22,953 nucleotides of DNA from a virus: positions 1 through 22,953 of the IMG/VR virus record IMGVR_UViG_3300025425_001250; one strand, written 5' to 3'. Position 1 is the stretch's first letter. Each line of letters begins with the position of its first letter. A program made the position numbers and the translations under genes. Under the pieces are notes generated by a model that saw only the letters and a list, made by a program, of their open reading frames with translations, did no database searches and was not told the origin of the DNA. Shown piece by piece: positions 6,454 through 12,389 of the stretch.

Positions 6454-7211
6454 AACTTAACGAAGGCGGCAATGTATTTTCTGACGCAGAACCTTTTGAT
6501 CACGCACAGATTCCTGAGATTATGAAACAGGTCAACAGCGTATTATCTAAGCTAGGAATCAAAGCGTTGCCTATGGGATCAGGTGCTACACCAACAGCAG
6601 GCAAGCAGAGCGGCGACCTTGACATGATTGTAGATGCTGATGCATTGGCAAATCATTTTAAATCACCTGATGCAAAGGAAGTGCGCAAACAGTTGAGAGC
6701 GCTGTTTGATCAAGCAGGATTTCAAACTGGACAGAGTGGCGTAAGCGTACACGTTAGAACCACAGCGGGCAACAGTGCTCAACAGGTAGACATCATGACT
6801 GTGCCCAAAGCAGAAATAGCACAGAAGTTTCATGTTCACGACATACCCAAAGGCAGTCCCTACAAAGGTGTACACAAACAGATAGCCATAGCTAAACTGG
6901 CAAAGAACAACAACCTACTGTGGAGCCCCTATGAAGGACTGTGGACACGCGGTCCTGATGGTAAGAAGAGCAAGTTCTACACAGACGACCTAAACAAGAT
7001 AGCACAGACACTGTTGGGCAAAGGTGCCACCAGCAAAGACTTAGCCAGCTTAGAAACTATTCTAGCGAAACTGCCCGATGATGGTAAAGAACTGTTGCAG
7101 GATCTACAACAAGACAAGACCTTTCAAACTAAGTTAGTAAAAACAGAAACACAGTCAATGAGTTCTTCATCGCAGGAACTAGACAGAATCAAACAACTGA
7201 GCGGACTATGA
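6450..7211 (+). CDS. Pol-beta-type nucleotidyltransferase
   Basis: 253 residues. The catalytic core is PMGSGATPTAGKQSGDLDMIVD: the helix-capping GSG at 43-45, metal-binding D56 and D58 in DLD, and a third carboxylate D113 in QQVDIMTV. This is the hG[GS]...DxD...D arrangement of the Pol-beta superfamily, which transfers NMPs to RNA, proteins or small molecules. No CCA-adding or poly(A) polymerase C-terminus is apparent; the tail is helical and ends SQELDRIKQLSGL. The N-terminus MKLNE-GG fits a prohead-protease site, so the protein may be packaged. It overlaps both neighbours by ATGA and is next to a ligase-like protein. The two probably act together on nucleic acid; the substrate is unknown. 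Confidence 0.75.
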   Translation: MKLNEGGNVFSDAEPFDHAQIPEIMKQVNSVLSKLGIKALPMGSGATPTAGKQSGDLDMIVDADALANHFKSPDAKEVRKQLRALFDQAGFQTGQSGVSVHVRTTAGNSAQQVDIMTVPKAEIAQKFHVHDIPKGSPYKGVHKQIAIAKLAKNNNLLWSPYEGLWTRGPDGKKSKFYTDDLNKIAQTLLGKGATSKDLASLETILAKLPDDGKELLQDLQQDKTFQTKLVKTETQSMSSSSQELDRIKQLSGL

Positions 7212-8299
7212 GATATCAAGAGTTTAAAATATTGACAGAAGCGGCCAAAGTAGGCCGCGAGTACCAGCACTTGGAAGACCTTGTATTTGTCGACGGCAGT
7301 CGGGGTGCATTAGAAGCAGCTGATATTCTCGATAAACTAGGTTCAGATGCTAGTGATGTTGCTATCAAGTGGGACGGAAATCCCACTGTCTATTACGGCC
7401 GCGAACCCAATGGCGAATTTGTACTAGTAGGCAAAAACGGCTGGGGCCGCAACATGAGCACCTCCGGCGAAGATCTATCCAAATTTATTCAAAGCACAGG
7501 CAAAGGCGAAGATTGGCGTCAAAAGTTTAGTGCCGACATGGCACAGATATTTGACATTGTCAAAGGTAGTGTACCAGAAAACTTTGAAGGTTATGTATAC
7601 GGAGACTTGATTTATCATCCCGGCAAGCCGCAAACAAAAACCAAAGACGGTATACAATTTACACCCAACAAAGTAACCTACACTGTTGATCCAAACAGCA
7701 ACCTTGGAAAACGTGTTGCAGGCAGCAAAGTCGGAGTTACACTGCACACAAGGTTTGACAGTTTTGGCAGCAAGAATGGCACACCAATAGAAGACGTTGC
7801 TGATCTAAACAACAGAGATGTTGTGGCACTTGGACAAACTTATGTAGCACATCAGCCCAGTGTTGACACTGATGAAACCAACAGCATTCGTCAGTTTGTA
7901 AAATCAAATGGTAAATTTATTGACAATTTCCTAGCACCAACAGCCGGGATGAGCGATCTAAAAAACATCATCTATACATTTGTTAATCAACAAGTCAAAG
8001 CTGGTGCTATTGATAATATTAGTGTTGACGGATTTTTTAATTGGCTCAAGACCAGCAAGGTAAGTCAGCCAAAACAAACCAAAATATATGAATTACATCA
8101 AAACAACAAAAGCGGATTGACTGCAATATTTGCGTTGGTTAATCGGATTATGACTGTTAAGAACCATATCATTGATCAACTAGATGCTGCTCCAGCTGAT
8201 GTAAAGGCCAGCACTGATGGCACTCCTGGCGGCGAAGGATATGTTGCACAAGGCAGCAAAACTAAACTGGTTCCACGTCACAGATGGACGCCCAATTAA
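7208..8299 (+). CDS. ATP-grasp-free, ligase-like covalent nucleotidyltransferase with capsid-targeting N-terminus
   Basis: 363 residues. A ligase-type motif I is visible: AIKWDGNPTV, with K54 as the putative nucleotidyl-lysine and D56-G57 completing KxDG. A motif-III-like EGYVYGDLIYHPG follows at 127-139. At the C-terminus motifs IV and V appear as GGEGYV and then KLVPRHRWTPN, in the style of RNA ligases (EGxV ... K-h-V-x-R ... F-x-x-N). The spacing between III and IV is larger than in small ligases. The first residues, MRYQEFKILTE-A, closely resemble the T4 internal-protein capsid-targeting sequence with a protease site after LTE. I infer a virion-packaged DNA or RNA ligase-like enzyme paired with the nucleotidyltransferase just upstream (ATGA overlap). 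Activity is unproven. Confidence 0.65.
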   Translation: MRYQEFKILTEAAKVGREYQHLEDLVFVDGSRGALEAADILDKLGSDASDVAIKWDGNPTVYYGREPNGEFVLVGKNGWGRNMSTSGEDLSKFIQSTGKGEDWRQKFSADMAQIFDIVKGSVPENFEGYVYGDLIYHPGKPQTKTKDGIQFTPNKVTYTVDPNSNLGKRVAGSKVGVTLHTRFDSFGSKNGTPIEDVADLNNRDVVALGQTYVAHQPSVDTDETNSIRQFVKSNGKFIDNFLAPTAGMSDLKNIIYTFVNQQVKAGAIDNISVDGFFNWLKTSKVSQPKQTKIYELHQNNKSGLTAIFALVNRIMTVKNHIIDQLDAAPADVKASTDGTPGGEGYVAQGSKTKLVPRHRWTPN

Positions 8300-8342
8300 A
8301 CTTCGTTTTGATGGTGTTATACCCCGTATTTTCACTTAGAGA

Positions 8343-8400
8343 CTAAATACATTATAAGAACTTCACTGAGCGTGAAGTGACCATTTAGAGATCAAGGAGA
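8343..8400 (+). promoter_or_regulatory. Late promoter, leader hairpin and strong ribosome site
   Basis: CTAAATA at 8343-8349, predicted start near 8355, then a 7-bp stem ACTTCAC/GTGAAGT (8360-8366 with 8372-8378) with a 5-base loop, then AAGGAGA at 8394-8400 before the ATG at 8407. It looks like a leader built for a stable, highly translated late mRNA. Confidence 0.6.
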
Positions 8401-8406
8401 ATTAAA

Positions 8407-8775
8407 ATGGCAGACGTAACAAGTTTAGTAGTTGGTAGCACTACAGTTGGTGCTAACTACGAAAAGCACGCAATCAACACATCAGACGCAGGCCGCGAGC
8501 TTATTGTTAAGATCGCAAAAACCGACATCACCAACGCAGAGCTAAACACAATTATTCGTGAAATGACTGTACAAGGCGGCGTAGGCACTGCTTCTGACGC
8601 TTTCACAGTAGCAGGCGTAGGCACTGCAACTGGTGCAGCATTTGTATCAGGTACAACTGATGTAGTATTCCTACGCCTACAAGGCACTGGTACTTACACT
8701 GCTGAAGGTACAAACGCACATGGTGTAACTGGTGCAGTAACCACTATTGAAGCAGTATTTGCTCCAGCAAAGTAA
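8407..8775 (+). CDS. Probable abundant virion protein (122 residues)
   Basis: The protein is rich in Thr, Ala, Gly and Val, and has no cysteine or tryptophan. It starts MADVTSLVVGSTTVG and has alternating small and beta-branched residues (AFTVAGVGTATGAAFVSGTTDVVF), as in phage decoration or surface beta proteins. It forms a single-gene unit: late promoter with leader hairpin in front and a strong terminator behind, which suggests very high late expression. By this context a head decoration, tube or fibre-type protein is likely; the exact role is not recognised. Confidence 0.7.
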   Translation: MADVTSLVVGSTTVGANYEKHAINTSDAGRELIVKIAKTDITNAELNTIIREMTVQGGVGTASDAFTVAGVGTATGAAFVSGTTDVVFLRLQGTGTYTAEGTNAHGVTGAVTTIEAVFAPAK

Positions 8776-8794
8776 TAGTTGATTAACTAACACT

Positions 8795-8825
8795 AAAGGG
8801 TTCGTATTTTACGAGCCCTTTTTTT
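8795..8825 (+). terminator. Strong rho-independent terminator
   Basis: AAAGGGTTCGTA (8795-8806), a TTT loop, TACGAGCCCTTT (8810-8821): a 12-bp stem with one T-G pair, followed by a run of T residues to 8825. It ends the transcript of the preceding virion-protein gene. Confidence 0.88.
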
Positions 8826-8831
8826 ATGGCT

Positions 8832-8839
8832 GTTAAATA
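8832..8839 (+). promoter_or_regulatory. Late promoter box GTTAAATA close to a start codon
   Basis: The box ends 5 bases before the ATG at 8844. No Shine-Dalgarno sequence is present, so the transcript is probably leaderless or nearly so. The spacing equals that before the minus-strand gene starting at 3343. Confidence 0.5.
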
Positions 8840-8843
8840 CAGC

Positions 8844-9245
8844 ATGAGAATACAGCTAATAACTTTGATAGACATTACCCAAACTAATGCCCGTAAGGGT
8901 GATGATCCGTTTGAACAGCAACAACAACAAAACTTTTTAACCACAGTTCAAACACTGAGTTTGAGAAGCAATCCAACCATCAACGACATGCCAACTTGTG
9001 TTGTCGAAGATGTTAAAACACATAACTTTGGTAGCGTTTACAAAGGCAAACATTCTATATGGAAATTGTCGTTTGAGTATGAGCAGACCATCGAAGATAT
9101 AATGAAAATACTCAATGAAGATTTTAATTTGGTACCTTTTATTACAAATTTAACAGAGACTGTAGCTGTTGATATACCTGTTTTTAATACAAACGATAAA
9201 ACAATTAAAAACATAATCTTAGTTGAACAAAAATATAACAATTAG
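8844..9245 (+). CDS. Phage protein of unknown function (133 residues), tail/neck-type context
   Basis: I chose the ATG at 8844 (MRIQLITLIDITQTNARKGDD) over 8826, because 8826 lies in the terminator tail and upstream of the late box. The protein has a Gln-rich stretch (EQQQQQN) and then NFLTTVQTLSLRSNP. The rest looks like a mixed alpha/beta fold, with W in HSIWKLSFEYEQ. No membrane segment or cysteine cluster. In T4-like phages small proteins of this type are often virion or assembly factors, but I recognise no named gene. The stop overlaps the next late box. Confidence 0.65.
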   Translation: MRIQLITLIDITQTNARKGDDPFEQQQQQNFLTTVQTLSLRSNPTINDMPTCVVEDVKTHNFGSVYKGKHSIWKLSFEYEQTIEDIMKILNEDFNLVPFITNLTETVAVDIPVFNTNDKTIKNIILVEQKYNN

Positions 9246-9272
9246 ATAAATACATTTAGAGTAGTAAACTCT
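9245..9272 (+). promoter_or_regulatory. Late promoter with a short 5' hairpin
   Basis: GATAAATA (9245-9252) shares its first base with the TAG stop of the preceding gene. The predicted start at about 9258 coincides with a 5-bp stem AGAGT/ACTCT (9258-9262 with 9268-9272). The leader to the ATG at 9334 is about 75 bases long and has a weak GGAG site. Confidence 0.5.
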
Positions 9273-9333
9273 TAGGCATTTGATATAGATACGACCAAGG
9301 CTTTTCCCGTCGAAACAACAATTGGAGTATTAA

Positions 9334-9561
9334 ATGTCGACCACTGATCTCGAAAGAACTAGTTTAGAAGCACATGTTGATTTGTGTGCAATACGTTACA
9401 ATGCTTTGGACAAACGTTTGAACAATGTGGAAAAGAAACTAGATATAATTGCAGATGACATGAAAGCAGGACAAAACAGTCTTTCCAAGGTAATCATAGG
9501 CGCCGCAGGCACAATTGCAGCAAGTCTACTGTCAATTGTTGTTGTACTTTTAATGCAGTAA
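9334..9561 (+). CDS. Coiled-coil protein with C-terminal membrane anchor (XhlA/holin-like)
   Basis: 75 residues. The N-terminal helix with heptads is about 5-48 (LEAHVDLCAIRYNALDKRL, then NNVEKKLDIIADDM). A single hydrophobic helix is at about 52-75 (VIIGAAGTIAASLLSIVVVLLM). This layout matches the XhlA-type proteins encoded with phage lysis genes, and small membrane-anchored proteins in cyanophages. No lysozyme or second holin gene is next to it, so a lysis role is plausible but not shown. Confidence 0.65.
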   Translation: MSTTDLERTSLEAHVDLCAIRYNALDKRLNNVEKKLDIIADDMKAGQNSLSKVIIGAAGTIAASLLSIVVVLLMQ

Positions 9562-9572
9562 CTCCTTATAAC

Positions 9573-9580
9573 GATAAATA
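9573..9580 (+). promoter_or_regulatory. Late promoter box GATAAATA placed for a leaderless transcript
   Basis: The last A of the box (9580) is 6 bases before the A of the ATG at 9586. This is the distance from a T4 late box to its transcription start. There is no ribosome-binding site. Confidence 0.55.
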
Positions 9581-9585
9581 ACTGT

Positions 9586-9861
9586 ATGTTATTACGTGAA
9601 CTATATAATACAGAAATCGAAGAAAAGCTAATTTGGGGTCGCAATGGCAACAAAGTAGTACGCAAGTATCGTTGTACTGGCGGTCGTCGTAATGGGCGTA
9701 TTGTAAGCAATGCACAGCAATGTTTTGCACCCTTGGATTTCAAACAAAGTGCAAGATTTAAGAAAACCAAAGCAAGGCTTGGAGGTCGTATGGCTCGTAA
9801 ATCAAAGAGAACCAAACGTGTCAATCCTGCAAGCAAGCGAGTACAGGCGTTGAACAAATAA
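9586..9861 (+). CDS. Small very basic protein, copy 1 of a tandem pair
   Basis: 91 residues with many Arg and Lys. The pattern is WGRNGNKVVRKYRCTGG, then GRIVSN, C (in QQCFAPLD), then a Lys/Arg-rich tail with ARLGGRMARKSKRTKRVN and ASKRVQALNK (parts). The next gene has the same order: WGR..KGVVR+YRCT.G..KGRVVAKP..C, +KT+, K+, SKR.. SLNK. Two cysteines are conserved. The charge suggests nucleic acid binding; a head-packaged DNA-condensing protein is plausible. Its stop overlaps the next start (TAATG). The N-terminus MLLRELYNTEIEE contains an acidic [I/L]-x-E site that could be processed. Function not known to me. Confidence 0.7.
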   Translation: MLLRELYNTEIEEKLIWGRNGNKVVRKYRCTGGRRNGRIVSNAQQCFAPLDFKQSARFKKTKARLGGRMARKSKRTKRVNPASKRVQALNK

Positions 9862-10151
9862 TGTTAGTAGTCGAGGTGTTAGAGGGTTACAAGCAGACAT
9901 GGGGACGCAGCAGCAAAGGAGTTGTTAGGCGTTATCGGTGTACTGACGGCAAGAAAAAAGGCCGTGTAGTTGCTAAACCCACAACATGTATAACTGCAAC
10001 AAATCCAAAAAAAAGTTTAAGTCTTAAAAAAACACGCCGTTCAATTGGAAGTAAACAATCAATCAAGCGCAATACAAGATTAAAACATCCTACTAGTAAA
10101 CGTATTATGTCATTAAACAAGCCACGTCATAAAAGGAAATCAAGAAAATGA
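9861..10151 (+). CDS. Small very basic protein, copy 2 of a tandem pair
   Basis: 96 residues, diverged paralogue of the gene before it: YRCTDGKKKGRVV in place of YRCTGGRRNGRIV, the second cysteine in PTTCITA, then a tail with SLKKTRRSIGSK, PTSKRIMSLNK and RHKRKSRK. The N-terminus MLVVEVLE-G would fit a prohead-protease site after VLE. Both copies are coupled to each other and to the gene that follows (ATGA, 10148-10151). The amplification of a basic protein inside a block of probable internal head proteins fits a DNA-packing role, but this is inference. Confidence 0.7.
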   Translation: MLVVEVLEGYKQTWGRSSKGVVRRYRCTDGKKKGRVVAKPTTCITATNPKKSLSLKKTRRSIGSKQSIKRNTRLKHPTSKRIMSLNKPRHKRKSRK

Positions 10152-10567
10152 GAGCAGAAGAATTTATTACTCTTGAGCAAAAACTAGACGAAGTGGTTCC
10201 GTTGATGACACGCAACAACAGTATCGAACAAGCACGCCGCGGCGTCACCCAAATAAAACAACCTACTGGGTCGATATCTACAAACAAACCAACTGGTACG
10301 CAAGGTACTCCACAAAGTGTTGTTAAAAAACAAATACCAAATCAAGGCGATGTTACCAAAGCCCAAATTGAAGTTGACAGAGCAATTGCTCCAGGTAAAA
10401 CTGTTCCGTTGCCTGCTGCTGGTACAGGAAAGCCAACCAACTTCAAGATTACTAGGGTAAGCGGCAACGAAGTAGAAATAGAGAATCCAGACGGAAAAAA
10501 AGATCCTAATCAGCCTAATAAATTAACCTACAATAGAGACGATCTCAAGAAGTCAATAGCAATATGA
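10148..10567 (+). CDS. Pro/Thr-rich phage protein with capsid-targeting-like start
   Basis: 139 residues. The N-terminus MRAEEFITLEQKLDE resembles the form M-[KR]-x-x-E-F-x-x-[I/L]-x-E of T4 internal-protein targeting sites. A low-complexity middle (KQPTGSISTNKPTGTQGTPQ) leads to a small C-terminal domain: PTNFKITRVSGNEVEIENPDG and LTYNRDDLKKSIAI. This domain looks like a short beta barrel ending in an amphipathic helix. It overlaps both neighbours by ATGA. Probably a late internal or structural protein; function unknown. Confidence 0.65.
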   Translation: MRAEEFITLEQKLDEVVPLMTRNNSIEQARRGVTQIKQPTGSISTNKPTGTQGTPQSVVKKQIPNQGDVTKAQIEVDRAIAPGKTVPLPAAGTGKPTNFKITRVSGNEVEIENPDGKKDPNQPNKLTYNRDDLKKSIAI

Positions 10568-10770
10568 AACTAAATGATATCATAACCGAGTTTGAAATAT
10601 TCACAAGCAATGAAGAGAAAAAATTGCTTGACAGTATTATCAAACCCTGCTATAGTGAAACACTGAGTGAACGTGAACTAGTGGTTGCACAAAACTTAGT
10701 TCGCAAAAGTCTATTAACCAAAGTTAACTATAATGGCAGCGTGGTATTTATTCCTAATGAAAAATCTTAA
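10564..10770 (+). CDS. 68-residue phage protein, unknown function
   Basis: MKLNDIITEFEIFTSNEEKKL and then a helical, charged sequence ending VNYNGSVVFIPNEKS, which reads like a small winged or beta-hairpin end (the pattern KVNYNGSVVFIPN is typical of a strand pair). The N-terminus has IITE, compatible with a prohead-protease site. It overlaps the next gene by 14 bases if that gene starts at 10757. A strong sigma-70-like promoter lies inside it (10628-10656). Confidence 0.6.
   Translation: MKLNDIITEFEIFTSNEEKKLLDSIIKPCYSETLSERELVVAQNLVRKSLLTKVNYNGSVVFIPNEKS
10628..10656 (+). promoter_or_regulatory. Sigma-70-like promoter inside a coding region
   Basis: TTGACA (10628-10633), a 17-base spacer, then TATAGT (10651-10656), 11 of 12 consensus positions. 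It could give early expression of the gene at 10757. Being inside an ORF, it may also be chance. Confidence 0.4.
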
Positions 10771-11188
10771 ATCAGCACTAACAGATCTAGAAAACATTGT
10801 TAATACAACAATATTACAATATAACTTGCCAGTAGAAAAAGGCAATACACTACGTATTGGAAATATGATTGTACGCAACAGCAAACGATTTGGTTATGTT
10901 ATCGTTGATGCTAATACAAATAAAAGTGTAGACAGGGCATATAGTAAATATGGTGCAGTAGCATTAGCAAATGCACATATTAAGAAGTTGTCTATTAAAC
11001 AAATCAAACGTTGTGACGAAATTATCGAAAAAAACATCAACGATAGTTATTTTTATGTTAATAGTTTAAAGAATACAGACGACGAACTCAAACAAGCAAT
11101 TCTAGAATCTCGTTTAGAAATTGCCCAAAGTAACATTAATAATGCAAAGTACTTTCTAGATGAGTTCATCTTGAAACATATTAGATAA
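10757..11188 (+). CDS. 143-residue helical phage protein, unknown function
   Basis: I prefer the ATG at 10757 (MKNLKSALTDLENIVNTTI) to the one at 10733, since it halves the overlap with the gene before. A beta hairpin region (NTLRIGNMIVRNSKRFGYVIVD) is followed by AYSKYGAVALANAHIK and a long lysine-rich helical region with SLKNTDDELKQAILESRLEIAQ. The combination of a small N-terminal domain and a helical tail is seen in many phage virion-associated proteins. No family recognised. The stop overlaps the late box at 11184. Confidence 0.65.
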   Translation: MKNLKSALTDLENIVNTTILQYNLPVEKGNTLRIGNMIVRNSKRFGYVIVDANTNKSVDRAYSKYGAVALANAHIKKLSIKQIKRCDEIIEKNINDSYFYVNSLKNTDDELKQAILESRLEIAQSNINNAKYFLDEFILKHIR

Positions 11189-11191
11189 ATA
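11184..11191 (+). promoter_or_regulatory. Late promoter box GATAAATA
   Basis: The box overlaps the stop (AGA TAA) of the preceding gene. The predicted start near 11197 leaves a 24-base leader with a TAGGAA ribosome site before the ATG at 11221. Confidence 0.55.
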
Positions 11192-11220
11192 AATTTAACA
11201 ACCCAATTAGGAACCTTAAC

Positions 11221-12039
11221 ATGCAAGTACGTGAATTCGCAAAACCAGTAACTTCAAAAACGTTAAATGAGAGCTTGGCATCTCGTTTTGGACAGAAAAT
11301 TAAACTAGAAAAATTTACACTTGAACAACTTCAAGATGTTCGTAACAAGATACGTACCCAACTTTTCAATGTTGAAACCAATGAAAGTTTTGACAGTGTT
11401 CAAAACGATACATATGCAAAATCTAAAATGATGCTTGATGTTTTAAACGCAGCTATTAGCGAACGTGGTGATATTGAAGAAACATCATTAGAAGAAAATA
11501 AATTACGTGAAGGCGCAGAAGATGCAGCCGAACTAGTAATGGCAGCAAAAGAAATGGTTGATCGTGTTACTGGATGGATGGAAGACACTGCCGAAATGCA
11601 GACAGAGTCGATGCTGGAATTAGCAGATGCTATTCGTGACGAAATGGGTCAAGAAGCAGCAGAATCATTTACAAACAGTGTTAAACCCAGCTTAGAAAGT
11701 CTGTATTCTGCACTTGAGTCAACTCGTGGTGCGTTGACTACTGGTGTTTCGTATCTCACAGGCGAAGGCGCTCCAGAGGACACTATGGGCATGGATGATG
11801 GTATGGACGATATGGGCATGGACGATATGGAGCCAACTGTAGATGGCGAAATGGACGACATGGATGGCATGGACATGGATGCAGCCAGCGACGACTTTGG
11901 TAGTGCAGAGGCTGCATCAGGCGGTGAAGAACCAGCTGATCGTGCCAAGCGAGAAAGTATCGAACGTATTGTTAAAAAAGTTAAAAAAGAATCGGTAAAT
12001 GGTGCTAGATTAGCAAGCGCACTTTCAAAAAAAAAGTAA
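11221..12039 (+). CDS. Acidic scaffold-like/internal head protein, candidate frameshift donor
   Basis: 272 residues. It starts MQVREFAKPVTSKTLNE-SLA, which fits a prohead-protease site after LNE. A long helical acidic region follows (ENKLREGAEDAAELVMAAKE, MEDTAEMQTESMLELADAIRD, SLESLYSALESTRGAL). A Met/Asp/Gly repeat region (residues about 190-225, units like MGMDDGMDDMGMDDM) and a Lys-rich end complete it. Size, acidity and coiled nature recall prohead core proteins such as T4 gp22, but I see no direct sequence match. It ends SALSKKK-stop at an A9 run, where the heptamer A-AAA-AAG is in frame directly before TAA. A -1 shift there would continue into the next ORF and give about 377 residues. 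Confidence 0.75.
   Translation: MQVREFAKPVTSKTLNESLASRFGQKIKLEKFTLEQLQDVRNKIRTQLFNVETNESFDSVQNDTYAKSKMMLDVLNAAISERGDIEETSLEENKLREGAEDAAELVMAAKEMVDRVTGWMEDTAEMQTESMLELADAIRDEMGQEAAESFTNSVKPSLESLYSALESTRGALTTGVSYLTGEGAPEDTMGMDDGMDDMGMDDMEPTVDGEMDDMDGMDMDAASDDFGSAEAASGGEEPADRAKRESIERIVKKVKKESVNGARLASALSKKK
12030..12036 (+). promoter_or_regulatory. Candidate -1 ribosomal frameshift site A-AAA-AAG
   Basis: The heptamer is in the frame used by the E. coli dnaX slippery site and is followed immediately by the UAA stop. The -1 frame continues without a stop into the next ORF, which has no convincing start of its own. An assembly error in the A9 run is the main alternative. Confidence 0.45.
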
Positions 12040-12353
12040 TTGAATCTTCACAAAATACAAACAAACTCTACCGTGTGTTGAACTTGTTAAAAGACAACGG
12101 CATGGTAGAGTTTTCTCTTGAGCAACTAAACAGATATATGCTCAACATGGGCGACCCGCAGTTTGATTATGAAACATTGAAGGTGGCGTATGATAGCGAT
12201 CCTCGTATTTCGGATATTATCAAAGATTTTACACAAGATACTATCGAATTAAAAACCAGCGAAGTTGATGATTTAAATCCAAAATCTTCTACTGCCAGGA
12301 CTACTGTTAAACAAATGGCTAAAAAAGCAACCAATCTAGGCAAGAAACTTTAA
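12036..12353 (+). CDS. Probable frameshift extension, or separate 92-residue gene from GTG 12075
   Basis: The reading frame is open from inside the end of the preceding gene: VIESSQNTNKLYRVLNLLKD and onward (part). The residues before the GTG at 12075 look coding (NTNKLYR). There is no ATG until 12102 and no ribosome site before either start, which supports -1 frameshifting or a homopolymer error. The rest is FSLEQLNRYMLNMGDPQFDY, KVAYDSDPRISDIIKDF, then a Lys-rich tail (MAKKATNLGKKL). The early part resembles a helical domain. Function unknown; it is probably the C-terminal part of the same virion/core protein. Confidence 0.6.
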   Translation, partial: VIESSQNTNKLYRVLNLLKDNGMVEFSLEQLNRYMLNMGDPQFDYETLKVAYDSDPRISDIIKDFTQDTIELKTSEVDDLNPKSSTARTTVKQMAKKATNLGKKL

Positions 12354-12354
12354 C

Positions 12355-12383
12355 TTGACAATTATAAAATAGTATGTTAGTAT
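12355..12383 (+). promoter_or_regulatory. Sigma-70 early promoter of the nuclease gene
   Basis: TTGACA (12355-12360), a 17-base spacer, TAGTAT (12378-12383). The expected start falls at or next to the A of the ATG at 12390, and no ribosome site is visible, so this mRNA may be leaderless. Confidence 0.6.
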
Positions 12384-12389
12384 GGTGCT

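Noticed and set aside
7231-7260. TTGACA near the start of the ligase-like gene as a promoter
   Set aside because: No acceptable -10 element at 16-18 bases.
11649-11948. Minus-strand 99-codon Ser/Pro-rich frame
   Set aside because: It is the shadow of the Met/Asp repeat region of the acidic protein.
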